DNA of 64,000 nt from Candidatus Flexicrinis proximus (GCA_016712885.1 JADJQF010000033.1:806001-870000); one strand, 5' to 3'; counted from the first letter of the stretch, positions 23,592 to 33,923 are shown. Notes: generated by a model not told the origin, from the letters alone. Program-made: numbers and translations.

Positions 23592-24539
23592 ATGAGTATG
23601 ACAGAAAATGGAATCACTGACAAGACATCTGAGCGCCGCACCTTCCTGCAGGCGCTGTTCGGCAGCGCGCCGGACGACCTGTATTTCGAGCTGCGCTGCA
23701 TCCATCCCGGCGATCTGCCCCCGCGCACGTTCTGGAGCAGGATCGGCGACAAGCGCACGTTGGCCAGCGCTTTCAAGCGTGCCGAGGCATCGAACGGCGA
23801 AGGCTACGGCGTGTATTTCGCGCCGTGCCTGCGAAACACCAGGAGCGGCAAAGCGGAAGCGGCCGCGCTGCTGCCGGCCTTCTGGCTGGATATCGACTGC
23901 GACGGAGATGCGTCGAGGCGGGAAACGGCGTCGAACAGGCTGCGCGCGTTTCAGTTGCCACCATCGGCCATTCTGGACAGCGGCGGCGGACTGCACGCGT
24001 ACTGGCTGCTGACCGAATCACTTCCACTCGCTGATTCGGCGACACGGGAGAAAGCTGCATCGATCCTGCGCGGGTTGTCCGAAGCGCTGGACGGCGATCC
24101 ACAGTACGTCAAATCGGCGGCGTCGGTCATGCGCCTGCCTGGCAGCATCAACACTAAACCGGAACGTGGCGGCGCGACCGTCACCGTTCTTGAACTGGAT
24201 ACAGAACTGCGTTACGCCCTGGAGCAATTCGCGTGGCTGGAGGCGAAACCGCAGCCGGTCGAGCGCATTGGCGGCTTGAATGTCGTCACGCTCAACCAGG
24301 TGAGGCTGCCTGAACGGACTGAAACCTATCTCGCCAGCGGTGCGAGCGAAGGCAGCCGGAATCATGAATTGTTCGCAGCGGCCTGCCAGATGCGCGACGC
24401 CGGCAGCAGCCAATCCGAAGCAGAACGCGAGCTCGTTCCCCGTCATGTCGCCAGCGGCGGCAGCGAACGCGAAGCGCTGACCACGATCCGCAGCGCTTAC
24501 AGCCGTCCCCCGCGCGAAGCCGATCGCTTCACCGCGTGA
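23592..24539 (+). CDS. AEP-type (RepB/PriCT-like) DNA primase
   Basis: A 315-residue protein; AAGGA lies about 8 nt before ATG 23592. The catalytic layout of archaeo-eukaryotic primases is visible: LPAFWLDIDCDGD (metal-binding DxD at about 100-102), LDSGGGLHAYWLL (about 130) and VMRLPGSINTKPE (about 180). The C-terminal part (ASEGSRNHELFAAACQMRDA, GGSEREALTTIRSAY) resembles a PriCT helical domain. It would synthesise primers for the element's replication. One base separates it from the helicase-like gene, a common primase-helicase pair in plasmids and satellites. Confidence 0.8.
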   Translation: MSMTENGITDKTSERRTFLQALFGSAPDDLYFELRCIHPGDLPPRTFWSRIGDKRTLASAFKRAEASNGEGYGVYFAPCLRNTRSGKAEAAALLPAFWLDIDCDGDASRRETASNRLRAFQLPPSAILDSGGGLHAYWLLTESLPLADSATREKAASILRGLSEALDGDPQYVKSAASVMRLPGSINTKPERGGATVTVLELDTELRYALEQFAWLEAKPQPVERIGGLNVVTLNQVRLPERTETYLASGASEGSRNHELFAAACQMRDAGSSQSEAERELVPRHVASGGSEREALTTIRSAYSRPPREADRFTA

Positions 24540-24540
24540 G

Positions 24541-26481
24541 ATGGTCGATCGCCTCGTCACCCGCTTTCCACGCGACACAACCCCGGATCGGCCCAGTGCG
24601 GCGCAGATTGCCGAGGCAGTCCGCGCGTGTTCGGCACTCGATCCGGTCGAGTGGTCGGAAGTGCGGCAGCGGCTCAAGAGCGTATGTGGCGACGAATTGA
24701 AGGTCAGCGATCTGGACCGGCTGTACCGCGAAGCGCGGCGCCGTCATGCTCGCAGCGAGGCGGATGCGGCGGAGAGCGCTGAACGCTATGTCGAGCGCCA
24801 CGGCAGCATCGTTTACGAGAAGGAAAATGGCCGCGGCATGATCAGGCAGGTTGTCTCGGATTGGACCGGACGCGTGCTGGAATGGATGATGCAGGTCGAT
24901 GACGACGGTCAGATCGACCGGCAGATGCGTCTGCAGCTCACGCACAGCACCCATTCTGTCACGATTGACGCGCCGGATGAGCTGTTTGGCGATCCGAACG
25001 GTTTGGCACGCTTCCTTGCTGGCCGGGCTGGCGGCATGTTCTCGCCACGCGCGGGGATGCAGAAGCACCTCGCGCCAGCCATCCTCACGCTGTCGGGCGA
25101 AGTGCCGCGCCGGCAGTCGTTCCGCTTTATCGGCTGGACGCGCATCGACGATCGCTGGGTATATGTCACGCCGGATGTCTCCATTGCGGCAGCAGGTGTT
25201 CTGACCAGCCCGCCGGAAGTCTCACTGGAGAGCCGACTGCGCGACTACGGCTTGAAAGAAGCGGCGTGGCAGCAAGGCCTGACGGCCTTCCGCGCCGCGA
25301 TTGCCGTATTTCCTGAAGCATTGGCGTCTACGTTGATTGCCTTCGCGCTCCTGCCAGTCGTGCAGCGCTTCTTCCCGGCGGCTGCGCCGAAGCCCGCACT
25401 GCATCTGGTGGGCACCACCGGCAGCGGCAAGAGCGAAATCGCCGCCTTGATGGCCAGTTTCTACGGACAGTTCACCCGCGATACGCCGCCCGCCCAGTGG
25501 GGCGACACGGTCAACACGGTCGAGACGCTCGGCTACGCACTGGCCGATGCGCTGTACTGGGTCGACGACTACAAGACCTGTTACGCCGATGAGAAGACCT
25601 TTACGCGTTTTCTGCAGAGTTACTCGCGCGGGATGGGGCGCGGACGCCTGACCCGAGAGGCCAAACTACGGCAGGATCGCGCCTGCCGCGGCCTGCTGCT
25701 CTCGACTGGCGAGACGACCATCGAGGGAGAGGCGTCGATCCTGTCGCGCATGCTGGTGCTGGAAGTTTCGCCCTGGGAACAGCGCGATCCGGGTGGCGCG
25801 ATGCTCGCGCAGGCCGAGCACCTGCGAGCCGAACTGCCGGCATTCACAGCGGTATTCGTACGCTGGATCGCTGAACAGGCGGATGCGGGGACCCTGATGA
25901 ATCGCCTGGCCGAAGGGTACGAAGGCTGTACAGCGGGTTATCGTGTTCAGCTTCAGGGAACGCTCGCCCGGCAAGCCAATACGGGCCGTATGATCAACAA
26001 CTGGGCCGTGCTGAAAACTGTGTATCAGATGCTGCGTGAATTCTTGAGGGAATACAGTGTGGACGAGGGGCTGCCGGACTGGCAGGACACGATCCTTGAA
26101 ACGATCCGGGCCGTGCAGGCCGAGCGCGTTGGACACGTGTTCCTCGACAGACTGACGCAGCTGGTGGCCAGCGGACGTGGGATGCTGGCAGCAGATTTGC
26201 AGCATCCCGAAGAGGCACGATCCGGCGTGACGATTATTGGCTACATCGACGGCGAACATATCCTTTTGCTGCCGGACATCGCGGTTCAGGAAGTGACGCG
26301 CGGCGGAGCGATGCGGTTCGGCACGAACGAGATCGGCAAGCAGCTGCGCGAGGACGGCTGGCTGATCCCTGGCGCGAACAGCCTCACCGTGCAGCGCCGG
26401 GTCCGCGGCATCCAAACGCGATTTTGGCTGTTGAAAGCCGATTTTCTGACCTGTGACAGCTGTGACAGTGTGACAGCGTAA
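24541..26481 (+). CDS. DUF927-like replication helicase/ATPase
   Basis: A 646-residue protein starting 1 nt after the primase stop. The N-terminal 100 residues again resemble a PriCT-type helical segment. Residues about 130-240 (SGEVPRRQSFRFIGWTRID, GWVYVTPD-like) and the ATPase with P-loop GTTGSGKSE (about 290) followed by LADALYWVDDYK and RGLLLSTGE are typical of DUF927 helicase-like proteins. A winged-helix-like C-terminus ends with CDSCDSVTA, encoded by iteron-like TGTGACA repeats. Together with the primase it probably forms the replication initiator of the inner element. Confidence 0.7.
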   Translation: MVDRLVTRFPRDTTPDRPSAAQIAEAVRACSALDPVEWSEVRQRLKSVCGDELKVSDLDRLYREARRRHARSEADAAESAERYVERHGSIVYEKENGRGMIRQVVSDWTGRVLEWMMQVDDDGQIDRQMRLQLTHSTHSVTIDAPDELFGDPNGLARFLAGRAGGMFSPRAGMQKHLAPAILTLSGEVPRRQSFRFIGWTRIDDRWVYVTPDVSIAAAGVLTSPPEVSLESRLRDYGLKEAAWQQGLTAFRAAIAVFPEALASTLIAFALLPVVQRFFPAAAPKPALHLVGTTGSGKSEIAALMASFYGQFTRDTPPAQWGDTVNTVETLGYALADALYWVDDYKTCYADEKTFTRFLQSYSRGMGRGRLTREAKLRQDRACRGLLLSTGETTIEGEASILSRMLVLEVSPWEQRDPGGAMLAQAEHLRAELPAFTAVFVRWIAEQADAGTLMNRLAEGYEGCTAGYRVQLQGTLARQANTGRMINNWAVLKTVYQMLREFLREYSVDEGLPDWQDTILETIRAVQAERVGHVFLDRLTQLVASGRGMLAADLQHPEEARSGVTIIGYIDGEHILLLPDIAVQEVTRGGAMRFGTNEIGKQLREDGWLIPGANSLTVQRRVRGIQTRFWLLKADFLTCDSCDSVTA

Positions 26482-26702
26482 AGCATCGAAATCGGTCAGA
26501 ATTTGCCAGCCATGAGCCTGTGACAGTTGTGACGCTGTGACAGGCTCTTTTGACTCGAGGGGGAAGTCTGCTGTCACAGGTGTCACAGGTGTCACAGATT
26601 CAAGAATGCCATATTCAATAGAAAACAGAAAAATACAGGGGGGTGTCAAAACACTCGTAAAAAGCGCCGAACATGACCTGTGACATCTGTGACAGTGTGA
26701 CA
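26452..26702. repeat. Iteron-like TGTGACA array, candidate replication origin
   Basis: TGTGACA occurs at 26452, 26461, 26469, 26519, 26536, 26679, 26688 and 26696, with a one-base variant at 26528. The inverted form TGTCACA occurs at 26572, 26581 and 26590. Three direct clusters share the same 9-nt then 8-nt spacing; the inverted cluster has 9-nt spacing. The first cluster lies in the last codons of the helicase gene, the rest in non-coding DNA. Clustered phased repeats next to primase and helicase genes are the usual form of a plasmid oriV. Confidence 0.7.
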
Positions 26703-27137
26703 AAACCAGTCGGTTCTTCCTTTGCGCTGCTTTCCGATTGCGTCTCTCCTTCGAAATGTATTCCGAAATGTCCCAGATCGCGGTCACGCCAGCGGACGTT
26801 GTCGCTAGCCACGCCCATCCACCGAAATCGTGAGGCTGTATGCTGTGCCAGGAATTCGACAAGTAAAGCGCCGATCTTGTACTTGCCGCGGCAATACAAC
26901 ATTCGTAAATGCCTCCAATGACGGCGATACCTTGGCGTGTATCCCGGTCCCAAATGTCTGTTCGGCCGCCGGCATCCAACCGTGTGATTAACTGAGTATC
27001 TATATTGCCCTGCTCGGTTTTTGTTTTCGGCACGCGAAGCAAGTCCAGAGTTCATTCTACGCAGACTCTACTCGACGCCCGAACCCGCGTTGTCTGACAA
27101 TGCTCTTAAGCCCACAAAGACTGTGCGCAAAACGCGG
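26703..27137. other. Intergenic stretch downstream of the iterons
   Basis: No convincing gene. Minus-strand frames here are extensions of the antisense of the helicase gene. Confidence 0.35.
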
Positions 27138-27305
27138 ATGCGTGAAATATATGAGACTGGCAACAAGCTAAAACAGCTCGCATGTCAGTACGGCATATCA
27201 ACCGCGCGCGTCCGTTGTATCCGGAGTAAGGCCGCCGTTTGGGGCAGGTCAAGCGAAGTACTTATCCTACTTCTCTACGCAAAACCCACGCAATTCTTTT
27301 CGTAA
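27138..27305 (+). CDS. Small helix-turn-helix-like protein
   Basis: A 55-residue frame from ATG 27138: MREIYETGNKLKQLACQYGI then STARVRCIRSKAAVW, which reads as a short helix-turn-helix of resolvase or sigma-region-4 type (xLAxxYGISxxxVRxI). The frame is open further upstream to 27021 with less plausible sequence. There is no good ribosome-binding site. It could be a small regulator or the remnant of a larger one. Confidence 0.3.
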   Translation: MREIYETGNKLKQLACQYGISTARVRCIRSKAAVWGRSSEVLILLLYAKPTQFFS

Positions 27306-27365
27306 CGGTTTCTATAGGTAGCATATAGTAGGATCTACTTAAATCATAATGAAGGATCGAGGCCA

Positions 27366-29258
27366 ATGCAGGCACCAAAACACTCCAGCATGAGTATGGT
27401 TTCTGCACCAAACGGCGCTCAGGATCCGTATGCCGATACGGAGATCAGCTTATATTATGGCGAAGTGCGCACCAGTGTCATCGATCTCGACATCCAGACA
27501 ATAAATGGCGTGCTTGGGATTCGCCGGACGTATCGGCAATTTTGTCAGGACGTTTTGCGCTTCATGGGCGCGGGCTGGTCTCATAGCCAGCATTCGAAGC
27601 TGCGTTCGCATGCAGGTGGTATCGCGTATTTTATGATGCCGGACGGTGGCGATATCGCTTTCTACGAAACTGCGCCAAACGGCTCCTATTACAAGGCGTT
27701 TCCCGGGCTTGCGGCGGAGATGTACTGGAACAATCCGCCTGCTGATCCCGACAACTACTACGATATTCGTTTCGTCGATGGGAATCGCTACTGGTTCGGT
27801 GTCGATGGCTGGCTCAAGATGCGTCAGTTTCCGAACGGCGATATCTGGACGTATACCTATCAGACCAACCCTAGTGCATACGACGTAGGGTTGTTAAGAC
27901 AAGTCGCCGATCAACGCGGAAACCAACTCCTGTTCCGCTATTACGACACGCAAGGTGTTTCCGGGCAGGGCTTTAAGCATAGACATTTATGGCGAATTGG
28001 TGATCAATCAGCTTCTGGATTGGCGGGATCAAATCCGACAGGCCGTTTCGTCACATATGATTACATTCGCTCTGCGCCGAACAATCAACTTACCCTTCTT
28101 TCTACTGTAAAAGATACGCTCGGACAACTGTGGGAGTACAAATACGACACTACGCTCAGCTGGCAGGGAACGACCGTTATTGCGCCCATAAAACAGTTTT
28201 TCTCGCCAGCCGTTGTTTCCCCGAGCACGAACTTTACAAACGACGAAATCCTGCTTCGCAATCTAGCTTACACATGGAAGAACGGAACGCCGAACGACGG
28301 CGTGGAAAAAATCACGCAATCGTTAGGACGCGAGGGCGTTTCCGGCACTACTTACGACCTTGTCCAGACTTATGACTTCTTTCGGTACGATTCCGCCAAC
28401 CCTCGGACAGAAGTCACCGTCGCCGGCAAAAAGACGACGCACAAGTTCGACGGGCAGACCTATAAGAGTACTCAAAGTCCTGACGGTGAAATCACCTCCC
28501 AAACGCTGAATAGCAACTATCAGACCTCACAGCTCACCAATGGAAATGGCGATATCTCGTCATTCAGTTGGACGACGAGCGGCTGGTTTCTCTCACAAGC
28601 GACCGACGCCGACGATTACATTACGCGTTACGAATACGAAAACGGAGACACCGTTAATGGACGACTTCTCGAAACAGAAGACGCCCTGGGAAGAATTACA
28701 AAATACTTCTATCAGGATGCAACGCATCCTCGTAAGCCAACGCGCGTTCGCGTTCTCAACGACACGATGACCATAAAGGAAACTCACTTCACGTATAACA
28801 GCCAAGGATCGATCAGGTATGAGCTAGAACTCTTCCCGCAGTACAGCCCTGTCGCCTGGAGCCCAAACATCGGTGATTACCAAACCTGGAAAATAGCGCG
28901 GCTTGTAGAATATACGTATCTGTCCACAGATAAACGCATGCTCAGCAGCACGACGTTGCACGACGTCAATAACATCGCCAATAATCAGACGACGACGTAT
29001 TCGTACGATATGTGGGGGCGGGTCATTAAGGCGCAGCGCAGCAGCGTGCTTGGAAGCTGCCAATTTACTCATACGATTTATGATTACGCCAGCAGGGTGA
29101 CAGCGACGATATGCGGGACGGCGGACTTGCCGCCGTCCTACAATTTGGAAGCACTCTGGAATACGATACGCTGGGGCGTCGTATCAAGGAGCGCACGAAC
29201 GTTGGATCGCCTGACGCACAAGCCAAATATCTGTATTATGACGCGCTTGGCCGGCTAA
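27366..29258 (+). CDS. Rhs/YD-repeat protein, N-terminal part
   Basis: 630 codons from ATG 27366, genuine to about 29150. It begins with an extracytoplasmic Rhs-type N-terminus (DTEISLYYGEVRTSVIDLDI, GIRRTYRQFCQDVLRF) without an obvious signal peptide. The shell-type sequence follows with YD-like repeats (TRYEYENGDTVNGRLLETED, TYSYDMWGRVIKAQRSS). At about 29140-29155 the frame slips and the repeat pattern continues in the frame of 29111-33190 (LEYDTLGRRIKERTN). The initial frame and the esterase-like tip at 33312-33923 are in the same phase, so the complete gene (27366-33923, 2186 codons) appears to carry two compensating indels. Confidence 0.7.
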   Translation: MQAPKHSSMSMVSAPNGAQDPYADTEISLYYGEVRTSVIDLDIQTINGVLGIRRTYRQFCQDVLRFMGAGWSHSQHSKLRSHAGGIAYFMMPDGGDIAFYETAPNGSYYKAFPGLAAEMYWNNPPADPDNYYDIRFVDGNRYWFGVDGWLKMRQFPNGDIWTYTYQTNPSAYDVGLLRQVADQRGNQLLFRYYDTQGVSGQGFKHRHLWRIGDQSASGLAGSNPTGRFVTYDYIRSAPNNQLTLLSTVKDTLGQLWEYKYDTTLSWQGTTVIAPIKQFFSPAVVSPSTNFTNDEILLRNLAYTWKNGTPNDGVEKITQSLGREGVSGTTYDLVQTYDFFRYDSANPRTEVTVAGKKTTHKFDGQTYKSTQSPDGEITSQTLNSNYQTSQLTNGNGDISSFSWTTSGWFLSQATDADDYITRYEYENGDTVNGRLLETEDALGRITKYFYQDATHPRKPTRVRVLNDTMTIKETHFTYNSQGSIRYELELFPQYSPVAWSPNIGDYQTWKIARLVEYTYLSTDKRMLSSTTLHDVNNIANNQTTTYSYDMWGRVIKAQRSSVLGSCQFTHTIYDYASRVTATICGTADLPPSYNLEALWNTIRWGVVSRSARTLDRLTHKPNICIMTRLAG

Positions 29259-32200
29259 TCAGAACCGTAACGAATGTTGAGCCGATGAGTACGGCATGGA
29301 CTGCCGTCGGCCAATGGGTTTGGGAGCAAAACGCGTGGAAGACCACTGCTGGCGGCACGGTGATCTCCCCTGGCGCGCGCAACGATCAGAATCTCCCAGA
29401 CGATTTGCAGTATAAGGAGCTTGGGAAAATACGGCCCAAGCGCGATACCTCTGGCCAGGCAACCTTATACGGGTACACGGGAAAAGGAAATCTGAAGCGC
29501 GAGATCAAGTGCGCGAGTAATCCCACGTATTTTAATTCTGCTGATCAGGCCAATCGCATCAGCTTAAACAGCTACAGTCTAGTGGCCGACCCCGACCTCG
29601 ACATTGAGACCCTGTACACCTATGACGGCGCGAGCCGTCTCACAACAGTTGAGCGAGTCCGTATCAACGGCGTCTTCGAAACGAGTGTCACATACGAATA
29701 TGACGGGCGAGGCAATGTTAAGCGCGAGATCATCAACCCTACGGATGACGTGAACCTGCGTGCAAAGCCAGACTATTATGTCTGGTCAGGCAGAAAGCTG
29801 GATGAAGTTGGTCGCGTGTCGCTCACCGAGCGAGCCTTCGATTATTTCCCGTGGGAAGCGCAGAATAAGCTCCAGCTCCGCACTACGCTTTATGGATTTT
29901 CCTCGCTCGATCATCGTATCAAGACCATTGAGAGCGCCAGTGACCCCGACTATGTGGTCACCAATCCGGGAAATCATTCGCTATCGAACTATCCCTCCGG
30001 TTCGATCAGTCCGTCAGCCGACGCCGATCTTGACCTGATTACCGAGGCCAAATTCGATGTCCTCGGCAGGAAGATCTATGACGAGGACGTTTTCAAGAGA
30101 CGCACCTGGTTTGCATATGACGGACTTGGGCGCATCACACGTACGGTCAAGAATGCGGTCGGGATAGCTGAGGATGGCAGCGTAAACGATCCTCGCAATC
30201 CTTCATACTCCATCAACGCCGCCGCCGATATGGATCTGGTGACGAATACGTTCTACAACACCGACGGCCATGTGCAGCGCGTGCAGGAAATCAAAGACAT
30301 CGCTAACGTGAACGCGTATTGGACACTTTACGCGTACGACGACATAGGGCGTGTGACCCGCGAAATCCGTAATGCGGCCAATGCGGCTTATTATGACGGT
30401 GAGGGCTGGAGCGATCTCTCAGGGTATGGCGCATTATCTGCCGACTCGGACAAAGACCTCGCGGTCACGACGGATTATGACGATCTGGGGCGAGTGCGAA
30501 CCGTAAAAGACGAACGCACGGGCAATGAGACGTATACTGGCTACGACGAGCTTGGCCGGGTCGTTATCACCGTCAGGAACTACACTGCGCAAGGAGATTC
30601 GTCGCCGCTGAACTGGGAATGGAGCAGCGCGAATGCGCGGTGGGAGTATGTGCCGGGACACGCGGTAGATCATGGCGCTAGAAACGATGTAAACCTCATC
30701 GCGACGACACGGTATGACGTGCTGGGGCGTATCATCAAAACGCGCGCCAGCGACGGGGCTGAAACGCAGTTCGAGCTGGATCGGGTTGGCCGCGTCGTCA
30801 AGCAGATCGTGAATTATGTGAATGGTACTTATGATCCGGGTTTCGCGGACGAAGATCTGATCACGCTGAACACGTATAACAAAGCAAGTTATCTGCTCAC
30901 GACGACTGATCCGCGCGGGACGAAAACAGCATTTGCATACAATAAAGTGGGAAGACGGGTGATAACAACTACCGCTGCAGACACGGCGCTCGCGACTGCA
31001 AGCTATACCTGTTACAACAAGGCCGGCGAAGAATTGCGCGTTATTCAGAACTACCTGCCTGGCCCCACGACAGATCCCGACAAGCGTACTGCTCCCAATA
31101 CGTGGGAATTCAATCCTACACAATATGGCGCGGATAACGACGAAAACGTGATTACAGAATACCGATACGACAAGGTGAGGCGGCAGATTGAAGTCATCAA
31201 CCCGCTGGGTCATGCCGATTCTCAAAGCTACGATAAAGCCGGTCAGATTATCGGAAAGACCGACGCGCTCGAACATGAGACACTATTCTTTTATGATCGC
31301 GCGGGGCGACTGTTGAAAGTCATTCAGGCATATCAGCCTCAACCCATTGTCGGGAACCCTGTAGACGATCCGGCGTACTGGTATTGGGATGCGGCTACCG
31401 GACAGTGGAGGGACATGCGCGGTGACATCGTTGAGCACGCCACAGACAATGCCAGGAACCTTATTGTCCTTATGACATACGACAAGGGCGGCCGGATGCT
31501 GACCCGGCGCGAACCACGCGGCAATCTGACGACCCTCACCTACGACAAGCGCGACCGCCGGCATACGCTGACCAATCCGCTCAACCTAACATGGGAAACG
31601 CAGTACAGCGATCTGCCCGCAGGCCAAACCCGCGAAAGCCGGATTTTCCCCGGATCGAACGGGAACACGACGCCGTACACCGTCCAGCGCGACTTCGACC
31701 GGGCAGGACGCGTTGAGTCGGTGCAGTATGGCGACGCGACGACGACGCCGAACGTCGCCCTCAGCTATACGCTCGCCGGGCAGCGCAGCCTGATGGACGA
31801 GGCGGGCGCGAGCGGCTCGGTGCGGACAACGGAATACACCTACGACAAGGCGCGCCGGCTGACGCAGGTGCGTTTCGATGTCGACGGCAGTTCAACGTAT
31901 GACGAGACCGTCGAATACACCTACGACCCCGGCGGCCTGCGGACGCAGCTCAAGGTCGTGAGCGACGGCAACCGGACGATCAACTACACCTACGATGCCA
32001 AGGGACAGCCGAGCGCCATGAGCTACGTCGCGGGAAAGCAGTCCGGCGTCAGCCTGTTGAGCTCTGCGGAGATGACATTCACCAAATCCGGCTGGCTGAA
32101 GCGTCTCGACCGTAACCCCGCCACCAATGTCCTGAGCAGCCGCTACGCTTACGACGCGGCCGGTCGCCTGCTGCAGATCCAGCACATCTTCGACGATTCG

Positions 32201-33190
32201 ACCATCCTCGCGCAGTTCGACTACACCGTCAACGCGCTGGGCAACCGGACGCAAGCGCTGGAACGCTGGCTGCCGAATGCGACCGACCCGATGATCGTGC
32301 GGACGATTCAGTATGCCTACGATTCCGCCTCGCGCCTGACCGGAGCGACATACTTCCCGAACCTGACTGGCAGCGGCAGTCCGCTGCACACCTACGGCTA
32401 CACCTACGATTGGTCGGGCAACCGGCTGACCGAGACGCTGGATACTGTAACGCGCAACTTCGGTTACAACGCCGCCAATCAGTTGACGAGCGAAGGCGCG
32501 ACCGCCCTAACATACGACCCGAACGGCAATTTGCTGAACGACGGCACCAACGCTTATGTCTGGGACCGCGCCAACCGACTGCTGTCGATGGGCGGCGCGA
32601 GCTACGCCTACGATGGGGACGGCGACCGCCATTCGCGCACGGTCGGCGGCAATCTCACGCGATATCTGCTCGACAAACAATCGCCGCTGACGCTGGTGCT
32701 CTCAGAGACGACAAGTAGCGCGACGAAGCGGTATCTGCATGGTCCGGCGGGCATTTTCGCTCAGCAGGACAATACGCAGGCCACGACGTGGGGAACGGCG
32801 TACATGCTGCAAGACGGTCTCGGCAGCGTCCGCGCGCTCTCGAACGACATGAATGTGTTATCCGCACAGGCGTATTCGCCGTATGGCGTTCCGCTGCAGT
32901 CCGACTTGCCGACAGACTTCGGCTTCACCGGTGAGCAGACAGACGCGCTAAACGATTTGATCTATCTGCGCGCCCGCTATCTCAATCCTGCAAAGGGGGT
33001 TTTTGGGAATCGCGATTCATTTCCTGGGGCTAGTCGTCTGCCGATGTCGCTCAATAGGTACGCTTGGGTTAAAGGGAATGTGCCGAATCGCATTGATTCA
33101 TCGGGTATGACGTCGTTTCTCGATTTACTGATTGCAACGGTATTGAATGTCGTATTGCCGATAGTTACTGCCGCACAAACGACTTCCTGA
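29111..33190 (+). CDS. Rhs/YD-repeat protein, central part and Rhs core
   Basis: 1359 codons; authentic from about 29150. There are dozens of YD repeats of the form YDxLGRxxR (YDALGRLIRTVTN, YDDLGRVRTVKDE, YDELGRVVITVRN), which form the spiral shell of Rhs proteins. The conserved core is at the end: YLHGPAGIFAQQDN, LQDGLGSVRALSNDMN, SPYGVPLQSDLPTDFGFTGE, LIYLRARYLNPAKGVFGNRD, LNRYAWVKGNVPNRIDSSGM. The last, an IDxSG motif, is the autocleavage-type end of the core; the following residues start the variable tip. The frame ends at 33190 with TGA, but the esterase-like tip continues in another phase. The role is packaging and delivery of a toxin domain. Confidence 0.75.
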   Translation: MRDGGLAAVLQFGSTLEYDTLGRRIKERTNVGSPDAQAKYLYYDALGRLIRTVTNVEPMSTAWTAVGQWVWEQNAWKTTAGGTVISPGARNDQNLPDDLQYKELGKIRPKRDTSGQATLYGYTGKGNLKREIKCASNPTYFNSADQANRISLNSYSLVADPDLDIETLYTYDGASRLTTVERVRINGVFETSVTYEYDGRGNVKREIINPTDDVNLRAKPDYYVWSGRKLDEVGRVSLTERAFDYFPWEAQNKLQLRTTLYGFSSLDHRIKTIESASDPDYVVTNPGNHSLSNYPSGSISPSADADLDLITEAKFDVLGRKIYDEDVFKRRTWFAYDGLGRITRTVKNAVGIAEDGSVNDPRNPSYSINAAADMDLVTNTFYNTDGHVQRVQEIKDIANVNAYWTLYAYDDIGRVTREIRNAANAAYYDGEGWSDLSGYGALSADSDKDLAVTTDYDDLGRVRTVKDERTGNETYTGYDELGRVVITVRNYTAQGDSSPLNWEWSSANARWEYVPGHAVDHGARNDVNLIATTRYDVLGRIIKTRASDGAETQFELDRVGRVVKQIVNYVNGTYDPGFADEDLITLNTYNKASYLLTTTDPRGTKTAFAYNKVGRRVITTTAADTALATASYTCYNKAGEELRVIQNYLPGPTTDPDKRTAPNTWEFNPTQYGADNDENVITEYRYDKVRRQIEVINPLGHADSQSYDKAGQIIGKTDALEHETLFFYDRAGRLLKVIQAYQPQPIVGNPVDDPAYWYWDAATGQWRDMRGDIVEHATDNARNLIVLMTYDKGGRMLTRREPRGNLTTLTYDKRDRRHTLTNPLNLTWETQYSDLPAGQTRESRIFPGSNGNTTPYTVQRDFDRAGRVESVQYGDATTTPNVALSYTLAGQRSLMDEAGASGSVRTTEYTYDKARRLTQVRFDVDGSSTYDETVEYTYDPGGLRTQLKVVSDGNRTINYTYDAKGQPSAMSYVAGKQSGVSLLSSAEMTFTKSGWLKRLDRNPATNVLSSRYAYDAAGRLLQIQHIFDDSTILAQFDYTVNALGNRTQALERWLPNATDPMIVRTIQYAYDSASRLTGATYFPNLTGSGSPLHTYGYTYDWSGNRLTETLDTVTRNFGYNAANQLTSEGATALTYDPNGNLLNDGTNAYVWDRANRLLSMGGASYAYDGDGDRHSRTVGGNLTRYLLDKQSPLTLVLSETTSSATKRYLHGPAGIFAQQDNTQATTWGTAYMLQDGLGSVRALSNDMNVLSAQAYSPYGVPLQSDLPTDFGFTGEQTDALNDLIYLRARYLNPAKGVFGNRDSFPGASRLPMSLNRYAWVKGNVPNRIDSSGMTSFLDLLIATVLNVVLPIVTAAQTTS

Positions 33191-33311
33191 CAGCCAACTG
33201 CCGCTATTTTTTCAAGTACCAGCGTCGGAACCACCGGTTCAAGTTTTCTTCGGTGGCTCTCAAGGCGATAATCTTGACCCCCGCGGCACTAATCCATATC
33301 GTGTTAATCCG

Positions 33312-33923
33312 TTGTTTGCTCATAACTCGGATGTCGTAGTTCGCTATCCCGGTGTGCCTTCAGATGAACTCAATCCACGTTTACCTGGTTTTGAGCTACG
33401 CATTTTGCGGAGTATGGGCATCTACGATGAGCAAGGCAAGCTAATTTATACTGACGCAGATGGTCAGCCCCTTACTGGTAAACGACTTCAAGCGAAATTG
33501 GCGGCTCAACAGCTAATCGAACGCGGGATTACTACGCAAGATATATCGCTGATCGGATATAGTGCGGGTGCAGATGCAGCGATGATATTTATGGATGAAT
33601 ACGTTGACCAGCTGAGACAATCGGGTTGGACAGGCAAAGTTTCAGACATCGTAATCATTGGCGGTACAGCAACAGGTGGCATGTCTGGCGGGCGGGCATT
33701 GGAGGATAATTGGTCGAGTCTTGCCAATTCAATTCTGCATGGAGGCACTGATATTCTTGTTGTCGATGACAATGCCGAGAATGTTAGCATGCCTTCGAGC
33801 TATCCTCAGCCGACTAGGCGAGGAGTAGGCACACTAACCTATTATCCAGTTGATCTAATTCACAGTGAGGATATACTTCCGGGGATCAATTGTTTAGACA
33901 ATTGGGGATACCTGGGGCAGTAA
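33312..33923 (+). CDS. Esterase-like Rhs toxin tip (frameshifted from the Rhs core)
   Basis: The frame is open from 33165 and the first usable start is TTG 33312. Upstream residues QVFFGGSQGDNLDPRG already belong to the domain. SLIGYSAGADAAMIF holds a GxSxG nucleophile motif, followed by VIIGGTATGG and a late VDLIHSED that could give the acidic and histidine residues of an alpha/beta-hydrolase. There is no ribosome-binding site. The position immediately after the Rhs core and the matching phase with the Rhs N-terminus (27366) indicate that this is the C-terminal toxin of the Rhs protein, separated by a one-base slip near 33180. Lipase or esterase activity is inferred. Confidence 0.5.
   Translation: MFAHNSDVVVRYPGVPSDELNPRLPGFELRILRSMGIYDEQGKLIYTDADGQPLTGKRLQAKLAAQQLIERGITTQDISLIGYSAGADAAMIFMDEYVDQLRQSGWTGKVSDIVIIGGTATGGMSGGRALEDNWSSLANSILHGGTDILVVDDNAENVSMPSSYPQPTRRGVGTLTYYPVDLIHSEDILPGINCLDNWGYLGQ

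Noticed and set aside
26452..26702. Possible CRISPR array
   Set aside because: Repeats are 7 nt with 1-2 nt spacing and occur in both orientations; there are no spacers and no cas genes. They are iteron-like.
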